Assembly (NCBI RefSeq): GCF_030272615.1
Contig: NC_081412.1
Span: 685,576,583-685,634,582, forward strand
DNA length: 58,000 nt
From: Cryptomeria japonica
Lineage: Eukaryota; Streptophyta; Pinopsida; Cupressales; Cupressaceae
Reading direction: 5' to 3'
Shown here: positions 32,518-42,275 of the stretch, one piece after another
Position numbering within the stretch: the first letter of the stretch is position 1
Layout: each line of letters opens with the position of its first letter
Made by a program: the position numbers and the translations under genes
The notes under the pieces: generated by a model
Database searches by the model: none
What the model was told of the DNA's origin: nothing
What the model saw: the letters and a program-made list of their open reading frames with translations, nothing else

Positions 32518-33773
32518 TGTAGGCACCTAAAAATGTCTCATTGATCATGTATTAATCATTCCTCTAATTGATTAAATAATTATTTAATTATTTAATTAAG
32601 TTAATTAATCTTATTCTTCTAATTTCATATTTCCTCATTATCTTACTAATTATTCTATTTTTTATTCTATCATCATTTAATCATTTAATCATTTTAACCA
32701 TTTTCTAAATGTTAATTAAATATTTATTTTTTAATTAATTCTGATTAATTCCCCAATTTAAATAATCTTCATTACTTAAATAAATTAATTCTCAATTTCT
32801 ATTTCAATTCTGTCATCATCTAATCATTCAACCCTTTTCTAAATATTAATTAAATATTTATTATTTAATTAATTATGATTTAATTCCTTTAATTAAATAA
32901 TCTTTATTATTTAATTAAATTCTATTTCTAAATAATTAAATAGTTTCTTTTAATTATTTAATTAACTAATTAATTCTTCCATTTCCAAATCCCCAAATTC
33001 TAATTTCATTTAATTTCATTAATTCTTCCATTTCTAAATACATGTGCATGATTTCAAAAACCAAATTGAAAATCAAAGTCAAGTTCTAAATATATTCAAA
33101 TACTAAATTGAATTAAATAAATTCAATTATTTGAATAAATATCATGCAAAGATTAAATTGAAAATCTAAGTTTAAATGCAAGCACATGCTAAATTAATTA
33201 ATTAAATCATTTATCTCTCTAGTCTCTATTTCCATCTTTCAGTTAGCTTTTTTTCTAAATTAAGCTTTCTTTGTCATCTTCTTTATTTCCTCCAATCATT
33301 CTTTTTCTTCCTTCAGTCAGCTTTTTCTCAATCAGTTGACTCCATTAATCTATTCAATCTATTGAGTTTCACTCCTACAATCAGTAGTTCAACTATCAAT
33401 TTTCATTTAAGCTCACCTGAGTTCCACCTCTTGATCAATTTGTTCCACCATTCAATCAATCTTCTTCAAAAATCTATAAATTGAACATCCAATCTCCATT
33501 TTCAATAATCATGAACTTTGAATCTTTGTGTCACTTGCAGGTTACCAGCGCAATATCTGAGAGCCATCATACCACAGAGAAGAGAAGAGCAATGGAAGCG
33601 ATATGCAATCTTGGAATAGGGAGTTTTTGATTGATTTGATTTATAATTCCTATTTCTTGATATTGCATTATTTCATTGTCTTGTTTGTTAGATTCTTTGA
33701 TTAGATAGGGATTTGTGATTTCCCTTTGATTCTAATTGATCATTATTATTAAGATGAATTTTACATGCATACA
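32518..33773 (+). repeat. E4 5' LTR, 1256 bp
   Basis: Starts TGTAGGCACCTAAAAATGTC, nearly the same as the E3 LTR in its own sense (TGTAGACACCTAAAATTGTC), and ends GCATACA just before TTT and a primer-binding site. The first 600 bp are ATTAAATAATT-rich, as in the sister LTRs. Confidence 0.78.
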
Positions 33774-33776
33774 TTT

Positions 33777-33794
33777 TGGTGAACCCAACATGAA
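33777..33794 (+). promoter_or_regulatory. E4 primer-binding site
   Basis: TGGTGAACCCAACATGAA follows the LTR end after a TTT spacer. E3 has the same arrangement (LTR, TTT, TGGCACGCC). The tRNA used was not identified. Confidence 0.55.
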
Positions 33795-33889
33795 ACACAA
33801 CTAACTTACCTTCTCTGTTCTCTATGTAATTTTTGCAGGTCGTACGGATTTTTGCATTTTTTTTTATAGATTTCGAGAACAGATATTCC

Positions 33890-34582
33890 ATCACGCAATC
33901 ACGATTACATCGTCCTACAATCGCATAGACAACATAACTCATTCGACCCCTCGTGGTCATGCATTCACTCTGACAGGGTTACGCAATCGCCCTTTCTGGA
34001 TCACGCATTCGCAGGGTTAATTGTTGTCTAATTTTTTTCTTCCGTTTGTTATTTCATCTGTCTAATTCTGTCTAAAAATTGGGTAAATTAGGGATCAAAT
34101 TGCTTCTATTTCATGATTTGATTATAACAGTTTATGGCAAGAAAAGTACAATTTAGGATTTCAGGTGCAAGAAGGCTGAAACAACAAAGAAGAGAAGCCA
34201 AACGCTATCAAAAGGTTCTCCAGGCAGAAAAATTGATACAAGATTTGGAAGAGCAACTGGCCTTTGATAGATATAATAGCTTAGTTCTTTCCTATCAAGT
34301 TAAATATGATCTAATCAATATTGAATGGATAATGAGAGATTTGGCTAGGGCTTCACAATTGGTTTTGCAGGTTCCTGATCGGGTTTAGTTTTCTTTTATT
34401 TTTTTTAATTTTTCTTGTTGTTTGTCTGCCTGTCACGCAATCGACCTGTTAGTGCTACGCAATTGATCAGATATCATCATGCATTATGTCTGTCAAAATT
34501 ACGCATTCACTCTGTTAGAATTATGCATTCAATATATAAGTATCATGCAATTGCACAAGTAGAGTTACGCATTCGCTTCTGT
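33890..34582 (+). repeat. E4 word array in leader, two clusters
   Basis: Clusters at about 33890-34015 and 34434-34582 contain about 14 copies of ACGCAATCG/ACGCATTCG variants, often followed by a CTCTGTTAG-like word. This is a fourth family-specific word, in the same leader position as those of E2 and E3. The E4 PMD gene, if any, would be beyond the window. Confidence 0.7.
34134..34388 (+). CDS. Small basic ORF in E4 leader
   Basis: An 84-residue frame with an ATG, located between the two word clusters. It is rich in Arg/Lys at the start (FRISGARRLKQQRREAKRY) and continues as a likely helix (VLQAEKLIQDLEEQL). No stop interrupts it although the rest of E4 is broken. No family is recognised. 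It could be a leader ORF of the kind some Tat elements carry before gag, or chance. Confidence 0.4.
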   Translation: MARKVQFRISGARRLKQQRREAKRYQKVLQAEKLIQDLEEQLAFDRYNSLVLSYQVKYDLINIEWIMRDLARASQLVLQVPDRV

Positions 34583-34692
34583 CAAGTTTTGAGTTTTTGT
34601 TTTCTATTAGTTTGATTTTACTACTAATCTCCTATTTATAGCCTGTGGTGGATTTGCAAAAAGGATTAGATTAGTATTTTTGCATGCATCAC

Positions 34693-34935
34693 CTCACACT
34701 TCATTTTTTGGTGCTTAAAACCAACAACAATTAAAATGGACATTCGTGGATAATCTCACACTTCGTTGTTGGTGCTTAAAATGAACATGGGCTAAAATTG
34801 ACATGCATGTATCTCACACTTGGTCTTTTGGTGCTTAAAATCAACAAATGGCTAAAATTGACATGTATGCCTTCATATTTCGATTTGGTGTTTAAAATAG
34901 ACATGCACATGCGTATCTAACACCTAAATTTGGGC
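34693..34935 (+). repeat. 58-62 bp imperfect tandem repeat in E4 leader
   Basis: CTCACACTT recurs at about 34693, 34755 and 34813, with a weaker unit near 34871. Each is followed by GGTGCTTAAAA or a variant. Confidence 0.85.
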
Positions 34936-35912
34936 TATAAAATGAACGTGAATCAGGCTGCATTAGATTAAATCATTTTTCTTTTTTTAAGGTAAAGAAT
35001 TTTTATTGTGTCTGGGGTGGACCTACTGTTGCACTAACTTACTTTCCACCTGCCTTCGGGGTCTTGAGAGAAAGCAGGAAGGTGACAACGACATCCAAAT
35101 TTTTATTTTATTCTACATAGTGAGGGGTATCTTTGACTAGGGATTTCATCACCCCACAGAGGTACTTCGAATTGGGATGCGTTGGGGATATCATCTCTCC
35201 CAGTGTACTCTCGAGCGAGTTTTTTGAGCCGCTATATAAATATATTGGTCAGGCGGCTAGAGTGTTGAGTGAATTCGATGTATGTGGGGGCCTTCCCTGC
35301 ACCGATAAGCTCAACTAAAGTCTTAAGTGGCTTGCTCTGAGAATCCATCATTGGATCGAGAACCCTCGAAACCTAATACTACGAACCAATTTAGTTGCCA
35401 AGAATCCTACATTCAGTGATTTCAGCAGTGTAGATCATACCCCATAGATACCCTTCATGTACCTTACACTATGATACAAAAATCCCTCAGCTATAAGATC
35501 TTCGGATCTTCAAGGTAAGAGAGACTGGCATGCCTGAGAAGTGTGTGTCATGGAGTGGAGCCAGTACTGCCAGACTCTCTATCTGTTCATTTTGTTTCGG
35601 TATTTTATTGTAAGGGCCTCATTTGAATGGTTTCCACTATCCAGCCTAATATTGTATTCTGTGCTTTTTTATGTATCATTGTGCTAGACCAGTATTGAGT
35701 CAGCCCCTTGGGCTATTTCAGGCCCTATCCCACGTATCTCTGAATTTTCTGAGATTGTATGAAAATTAAGTCAGTCAGCTATACATACCTACTAGTAATT
35801 GTTCTCAGATTTGGAAAACTACAAAACTTTGTCCCACACATGAAGTTATAGAAAACAAAGTCCATTTTGAAACCAAAACTTAAAAGTCCTTACATACTTG
35901 TGACCCTAGGCA

Positions 35913-36092
35913 GTCTTTTGCATAGTCCCACTTACATCCTCATTATTGTCTTACGTCTTTTGCATAGTTCCACTTACGTCCTCATTATCATCCTACGTCT
36001 TTTTCATAGTCCCACTTATGTCCTCATTATCGTCCTATGTCTTTTGCATAGTCCCACTTACGTCCTCATTATTGTCCTAAGTCTTTTGCATT
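35913..36092 (+). repeat. 42 bp tandem repeat in E4 leader
   Basis: GTCTTTTGCATAGTCCCACT recurs at 35913, 35955, 35997, 36039 and, partly, 36081. The period is divisible by three, which creates a false frame of 14-residue repeats. Confidence 0.92.
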
Positions 36093-36198
36093 ATCATCCA
36101 TATTAGTTACATAGTCCTACATTATCATATACGTCATCATCTAGACCTCATATACATCTAATTCCATTGTCAGTTATAGATTCATAGCATGTGTCTTC

Positions 36199-36480
36199 AT
36201 GGGTCTCCTAGGTGATGGTTTGCTCCCCTTCGAGCAACCTAATCTAGTTCCAAATGGTGGTCAACGAGAAATCATTAATGGTCTAGCTAACTTAGCCTGG
36301 GACTTAAGAAGAAGTGTACCTCAATATATATGAGTCATATACGAGATAAACATTGAGTTTAAGATTTCCCATAGAATTGATAGAGAGATCGAGGCTGAAC
36401 AACTTAGTTAAGAAATGGAAAGACTTGCATTAGAGAAATCTAGAAATGCTCAACAGGTCTCACGTCAAAATCCTCAATAG
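36199..36480 (+). pseudogene. Decayed frame upstream of E4 gag
   Basis: A frame starting with ATG at 36199 reads about 93 codons with internal stops at about 36331 and 36409. It includes GDGLLPFEQPNLVPNGGQRE and MERLALEKSRNAQQVSRQN. It may be the former gag N-terminus in another register; no domain is recognised. Confidence 0.35.
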
Positions 36481-36764
36481 AGAGTCTAGTATAGCCTTGC
36501 ATACCTCATATTTACGTCTACAGTCTACTGTTAAGTCATCATCTTGCATAGAACCATCCTCATATAAGCAATTTTAGATGCCCGTCACAAGGTCACAAAA
36601 AGTGAAAGGAATAATGGACCCGAACAACACATGGTCTGTAAACCCTACTTGGAATATGGTCATGTCAACACTCAGGTACACATACAATGTCCACCCTAAA
36701 TGAATTACAACAACATTTGACAAAGGAATAAATTGAGTCCACTCAACAAGACCCACATGTACTC

Positions 36765-38270
36765 ATGATCCTAGATGCATTTATACATAGCGATAGGGAC
36801 AAGTATCTTTCATTGTTAATACAAAATGGGGCAAAACTACTTGAGGATTTTGATGTCACAAAGATTTTACCACTGGGAAAAACTTTAGGTCAAGACAACT
36901 GTCAAACAACACCCTTGACACAAATACAAGCAACGACCTCCAGTCTTCCTCAAAACGTACCTATCCAAACAAATGTCAATGCAAATGCAAACTTTCAAAC
37001 AAGTGTGTCATCCTCAGCGATCAATGCTAGTATACCATCACAAAGCATACCAATAATATCAAGTGTCTCAGCACCTATTCAAACACAAGCAACAAGTGCA
37101 ACCCAACCTCCAGTTTCCTATTCTATGGGATCCACATATAGTCATCAAAATGCAAATCTAGGTCTTGCCAATACCACAAGTACAACTCAACCAAACATGG
37201 GTTTGCATATCACCTATTTCACAGTACCTAGTGGAATGCACAACACGCAAAGTTATAATCTTGGTACCTTCCAACAACCGCCTAGCTATGCAACCACGAA
37301 TCCTTTTGTGGGACATACACAAACACAAGGTCTACCTTTAACACAAACAAATATTTTGACACAACAAATACAGAATTTGCAACAACAAATGACAACCATG
37401 CAAACTAGTAATGACAAGAAAAGCTACACAATGCATGATCTACGTCCCTATCCATTCGATCACACATTATACATGCCACCTTTCCCACAACATTTTGAAA
37501 CGCCCAAATTTGATAGATATCGAGGGAAGGGTGATCCTAGAGATCATATCAGAGAATTTTTTATGATATGTATAGAAGTTGCCTCAAAAGATACTTATTT
37601 AATGAGACTATTTCCTAAAATTCTGGGAGGTCCGGCTTTAGAGCGGTTTTCACATTTACCACCAACCATCACATCATGGGGAGAATTAGCTAAACAATTT
37701 ATTGCAAACTTCTCACATAACATTGACACCCCCGTTACTTTGATGGACTTATGTGCCGCTAAACAATATGAGAATGAAACATTTGTATCCTGCATACAAT
37801 GATGGAGGGCTCTCTATAGGAGGTGCAAGATAGTTATCCTAGAAATAGAGCAAGTGGATATGTTCACAGAAAACTTAATTCCTAAGATTAAATATCTGAT
37901 ACAAATGCAATGTTTAACCACATTCAAACAAATCACAGAAAAGGCTCTCAAATATGAGAAGGGGCTAGTAGAACAAGGTCTTATTAAGTATGGCAACACC
38001 AACAACAATGACAAATCTAAGTTTTGGTCAAAAAACAAAAATGTGACCAATGATGGTATTGTAGACGCCAGAACGATAAACAAAACTCAACCCGTTTTAT
38101 CTTTGGGAACGAGCCAGTCATCTAATCCACATATAGGGAATAACAAAACCTCAGCAAATGTAAATACTACACAAAACATGAACACAAGATACCCCAGGGT
38201 AAATGCTCCAAGAAGAAATTACACACCTCTAGGAGAACCTATTGAATCAGCGCTCAAAAAGGTAATATAG
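36765..38270 (+). pseudogene. gag: E4 gag
   Basis: Structural protein of the virus-like particle. A Gln/Thr/Ser-rich N-terminal part is followed by the capsid-like region with DLRPYPFDHTLYMPPFPQHF, FDRYRGKGDPRDHI and YLMRLFPKILGGPALERF, closely matching E3. An in-frame TGA at 37800 replaces an Arg conserved in E3 (QRWRN), fitting CGA to TGA. The same frame continues through MFTENLIPKIKYL to TAG at 38268. The start is uncertain because earlier sequence may belong to gag. Confidence 0.85.
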
Positions 38271-38276
38271 ACAAAC

Positions 38277-39734
38277 ATGATTACTATACCTGAAGTAAGA
38301 GTGTATGAACCAGGTCCTTTTAAACCCACATGGTGGAATGATAATGATTTCTATGATTATCATCATACTAAAGGTCACAAAACAACAAGTTGCTACAAAT
38401 TGAAAAACTTGGTCCAAGATATGATAGACCAAGGGGACATCACAATTGATACCGATAAAACCTCAGCAAACACAAATCATACGATTTTTAAGGATCCTTT
38501 TGTTAAGCATGAAAAAGGGAAAGCTACCACATCAGGTACCCAAGACAATACAACTAACTACACAAAGGTCTCATACAACTACACTATTCACGCCATTAGC
38601 TCAGGAGATATAGCAAACAATGATTCACAAGAAACACTTGATCAAGATGACCAATATCAAGACACTCATAGAGATGATAACCAAATTTGCATGATATCAG
38701 AGGCACCAAAGTATGATGATGAGAGAAATCTTTGTCTTAGAGATGGGGGGCATGATCAACCATCTCACTCAGGTTGGTTTGAAGATGAACTCATAGAACA
38801 TATTATGGATGTCAAACATACACATAAAGACTATGAAGAGGGATTTAACATAAATCTCGATAAAAAAGCCTATGATATAGACAAATCTTGTAAGTCAAAT
38901 GATATAGTCACTACAATCACCATAACTCCCAGAGACAGAGATTGTGAAGTAGTTACTCGCAGATCAAAGGTAACTTTACAAGGAATACCACAAAATCATC
39001 CACCACCAGTAGGGACTTACAATGTTGTTGAGCAACTTAAGAAAACTCCATCACAGATATCATTATTCGAACTATTGCGTATTTCACCCACTCATAGAAC
39101 TAAACTGGACAAAGCACTTCAAGATTCGGTAATGGACATAGATATAGATGAAAATGCCTTCCAGTCTATGGTAGGAAATCTGACACAAGGCACACGTATT
39201 TCATTCACAGAACAAGATATTCCAAGTGATAAACTGCTTCATAACGACCCACTACATCTAGAAGCTTACATTCATAAGAGAAGAATCAGAAGAGTACTCA
39301 TAGATGGGGGAGCTAGTCTCAACATTTGTACTTTAAAGTTGGTCAAAGCACTAGGATATTCTGAGCTTCACATTGATTCTTCCAAGAGGATAAATATCAA
39401 GGCTTACGATGATGAAGAACATCCATCAAAAGGCATTGTAACATTACCCGTACAAGTAGGACCTATAACGACAGAGGTCACTTTTCAAGTCTTGGAGAGA
39501 GAACTAGGATATAACATGTTATTGGGCCGCCCATGGATCCACACTATGCAAGCAGTACCATCCACATTTCATCAGTGTGTCAAATTCCCATACAATGGTA
39601 TTGAAATCACTATAAAGGGTGATCCAAATCCATTCCAACATTGCAATTACCTGAAAGACAGCGTGGATAATCAGCTACCTATCAATCAAGCCGCACCTCT
39701 CACTACACAACTAGAAACATTAAAGATCACATAA
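38277..39734 (+). CDS. E4 gag C-terminal knuckle and aspartic protease
   Basis: Same register as gag after the TAG at 38268. The knuckle region reads YHHTKGHKTTSC, with the first Cys of the motif changed to Tyr, so metal binding may be lost. A spacer of about 250 residues follows, then a retropepsin-like protease with VLIDGGASLNICTL (catalytic Asp in D-G-G, as in the sister elements), KAYDDEEHPSKG and NMLLGRPWIHTMQAVPST. The frame ends with LKIT and TAA at 39732. Confidence 0.85.
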   Translation: MITIPEVRVYEPGPFKPTWWNDNDFYDYHHTKGHKTTSCYKLKNLVQDMIDQGDITIDTDKTSANTNHTIFKDPFVKHEKGKATTSGTQDNTTNYTKVSYNYTIHAISSGDIANNDSQETLDQDDQYQDTHRDDNQICMISEAPKYDDERNLCLRDGGHDQPSHSGWFEDELIEHIMDVKHTHKDYEEGFNINLDKKAYDIDKSCKSNDIVTTITITPRDRDCEVVTRRSKVTLQGIPQNHPPPVGTYNVVEQLKKTPSQISLFELLRISPTHRTKLDKALQDSVMDIDIDENAFQSMVGNLTQGTRISFTEQDIPSDKLLHNDPLHLEAYIHKRRIRRVLIDGGASLNICTLKLVKALGYSELHIDSSKRINIKAYDDEEHPSKGIVTLPVQVGPITTEVTFQVLERELGYNMLLGRPWIHTMQAVPSTFHQCVKFPYNGIEITIKGDPNPFQHCNYLKDSVDNQLPINQAAPLTTQLETLKIT

Positions 39735-39747
39735 ACAAAAAAAGGAT

Positions 39748-40307
39748 ATGCCTACAACATCCTCCTTACAAATAAAAGATATGGGTTGTAGAGAGTATTC
39801 TATTGCAAATACTTTAAGTGGGAGACAGTTGTCTTTTTCTCCTAAGTCCTTTGGGAAACCTCACAATACAGTACAAAAACAAGACAAAGGAAAAGAAATT
39901 GTCAGATATATAGACTCATGCTCTTTCATTAGATGGGGTGACTTACAAGAAGAATCCTTGAACGAAGATGTTAACCATTGGATATATAGAGAAGAAGATC
40001 ATATGACAATACCCAGAATATACACGGATCAGTATGGCAATGGATTCCAAATTCTCCAAAGACATGGATATGATGGTACCACAGGCTTAGGGTTACAAAA
40101 ACAAGGAAGGCAAGAACCCATTGTTCCTAATGATAATCCAAGGAATCAAGGATTGGGATATAAGCATGTACAACATATCACCGAAGTAAGATAGCGTACC
40201 CTTGATATACTAAATCGACCAAGCAAACCGTTAGACTACATACCACAAAGGGATTTGTCCACACATGCACTTCCATCTTCATCTCAAACAAGTAATCAGG
40301 TACCCAC
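39748..40307 (+). pseudogene. E4 G-patch-containing segment after protease
   Basis: In a different register from the protease (a net one-base change near 39735-39748). It includes MGCREYSIANTLSG, which aligns with MGEYTLNQT of E3, then YGNGFQILQRHGYDGTTGLG and a following Gln-Gly and LGY, the spacing of a G-patch glycine series. A TAG at 40195 breaks the frame, and E3 is inserted at 40308. G-patch domains usually bind RNA or RNA helicases; the role here is not known. Confidence 0.75.
40303..40307. repeat. Target-site duplication of E3, left copy (CCCAC)
   Basis: CCCAC directly before the left LTR. The same five bases follow the right LTR at 56490-56494, so E3 inserted intact by integrase. 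Confidence 0.95.
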
Positions 40308-41089
40308 TGTATATGGTGAAAATGGATAACAATAATAACAATATTGAAAGGCTAAATGAATTCAACCACCAAACCCTAGCCTAACAATGAACAAAGATCC
40401 ACCATAACATATGAAGATAACCTAAGACAATGCAAAATAACTCAAAATCACAAAGATTATACCATCATATGTCCAATAGGGTTTTGATCTCCATTCTTCC
40501 TATCTCCATTGATCTTGCCTGATATATTTGCTCTCAGATTTTTATATGCACAAGAGCTCAACAAAGAATGGAATGTGGTTGTAAGTGGAATTGTAGTGTA
40601 GCCAAGTTGCATGAAAGATCATTAGCATGTGTCATTAGGGTTTGACAATGAAGAAAGCATCTCCTTAAATAGAAGACACAATATGAAATGGAGGGATAAG
40701 ATTGAGAGGTGTAAAAAGAGAGGTCGGCTAGGATTAGAGGGTAGGTAAAAGAAATACCAAAATAATGAAAGAGGTATGTAGTGTATGAATTAAGAGATGA
40801 ATGACGTGTCATGTGTAGAAAAAGATAATGAATTAATTAAATAAATAAAGATTTATTTAATTAATAGAAGAAGTAGGACAATTAAATAAATAAAAGTATT
40901 TATTTAATTTAGGAAAGGGATAATTTAAATAAATAAATGTATTTATTTAAATGAGAAATAAGGCTAGAAGAGGATAAATGAATTAATTAAATAAATAAAA
41001 ATTTATTTAATTAATAGAAGAATTAGGCTTAGATAATTAAATAAATAAAATATTTATTTAATTAGACTGGACAATTTTAGGTGTCTACA
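40308..41089 (-). repeat. E3 3' LTR, 782 bp
   Basis: The left LTR on the plus strand, TGTATATGG...GTGTCTACA. In its own sense it starts TGTAGACACC after the polypurine tract. AT-rich U3 with repeated TTAATTAAATAAATAAA words lies at 40830-41065. Confidence 0.96.
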
Positions 41090-41136
41090 TTTTGCCCCTC
41101 TTTGAGACAATGCGGCTTGTCGCGTTGTTTCAAAGA
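41090..41136 (-). promoter_or_regulatory. E3 polypurine tract with adjacent hairpin (module B)
   Basis: In the element sense AGGGGCAAAA lies directly before the LTR. Positions 41099-41114 pair with 41121-41136 in a 16 bp stem with two G-T wobbles and a 6-base loop (41115-41120). The stem abuts the G-tract as in E1 and E2. Confidence 0.85.
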
Positions 41137-41183
41137 AGATAAGATGAACTAATACAGAGTTGCCCCAGAATGGGAATGATATG

Positions 41184-41237
41184 CCCCCTCGAGAGATTGG
41201 ATGAAAATGTCTGAAGAGATTGCAGACAATCTCTCGA
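41184..41237. promoter_or_regulatory. E3 internal hairpin plus G-tract (module A)
   Basis: TCGAGAGATTG (41189-41199) is perfectly complementary to 41227-41237. A small inner stem GTCTG/CAGAC is possible at 41209-41227. In the element sense the stem runs into GGGGGCATAT. Confidence 0.82.
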
Positions 41238-41335
41238 TAAGAAAGACAAGATAGAATGGATTGACCGGATAAAGTGACAAAGTCACGGGATAAAGAGTAC
41301 TGACCTGGGAAATGAAGACGAGGGTTAGGATAGGC

Positions 41336-41343
41336 TATAAGAT
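41336..41343 (+). promoter_or_regulatory. Candidate TATA box of E3 PMD gene
   Basis: CTATAAGATAG lies about 98 bp before the PMD ATG at 41434, comparable to E2 (about 80 bp) and E1 (about 82 bp). Confidence 0.5.
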
Positions 41344-41589
41344 AGACCACGGGCAAAAGACATCCTCATTGTCATCCACACCCTTAGAAGATCACAGTGC
41401 AAAGCGAAAAAAGAGCAGCAGCAGTCAGCAGCGATGGCTTTCATTCATAGATTTGATCGCGTTCGCCGATTCCAGCGACCAGCAGATGCAGGAGAGCCGG
41501 TAAGTACCCGAAAACCCCCTCGTACTTTCACGCATTTCAAGCTTTGTCATTAATGCATGCTAAGTAGCAATAAATGCGCTAGGAATAGG

Positions 41590-41905
41590 GTAGTTGAAAT
41601 ATGCAAAAACGCGGAACCGCGTCTGTGTCAATGCCAGGCGTGTCTGTGTCGGACAGGCGCATCTGTGTCGGGTCCAGGCGCGTCTATGCCTGGAACCGCG
41701 TTTGTGCTAAATGCGGACGCGTTTGTGAAATGTAGAAGCGTCTGTGCCCTGTAGGGCCGTTTATGTCATGTAGGGACGTCTGTGTTCCCTGGTTGCATTT
41801 GTGAATGGTATAGGCACATTTGTGTTCAGAAAGTGCGTCTGTGTTGCAGAAGCGCGTTTGTGCAGTCTATAAGCGCGTTTAGGAGTTTAAAGCGCGTTTG
41901 TGTGT
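41590..41905 (+). repeat. E3 word array in PMD intron 1
   Basis: About 15 copies of GCGTCTGTG/GCGTTTGTG (often extended to CGCGTCTGTGTC), with unrelated bases between. The reverse complement fills the gag leader at 53975-54135 and 55330-55595. Confidence 0.88.
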
Positions 41906-42029
41906 CAAAATGCATAGTTTGAGTCTTCTAGGTCAAATCGGCAGTTCTGTGATGAACATACGCTGTCGATTGGATAAGCTGTTGAGAGGATACACTCAAG
42001 CAGGTCCTCTAGGAAGATTAGGATAGATC

Positions 42030-42275
42030 AAGGCACTTTGTGATGAACAGGGAGCACCAAGATAGGCAGCACTTTGTGATGAACAGGGAGTGCGAATGTG
42101 AGTAACACTTTGTGATGAACAGGGAATGTCACACACGTAGTACTTTGTGATGAATAGGGAGCACTACTAGGATAGATAGCAACACTTTGTGATGAACAGT
42201 GAGTGTCACTAGGATAGGTAAGCGTATGCATTTAGGTAGCAAGTAGCATTTTGTGATAAACAGTGAATGCCACGA
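42030..42275 (+). repeat. Second repeat in E3 PMD intron 1
   Basis: Six copies of CACTTTGTGATGAACAGGGA (minor variants), spaced about 35-65 bp apart, end about 30 bp before the exon 2 acceptor. E2 intron 1 also has a second repeat at this place, with another sequence. Confidence 0.9.

Noticed and set aside
35867-36106. Frame with 14-residue hydrophobic repeats
   Set aside because: The 42 bp tandem repeat has a period divisible by three, so any stop-free unit yields such a frame; no start or family support.
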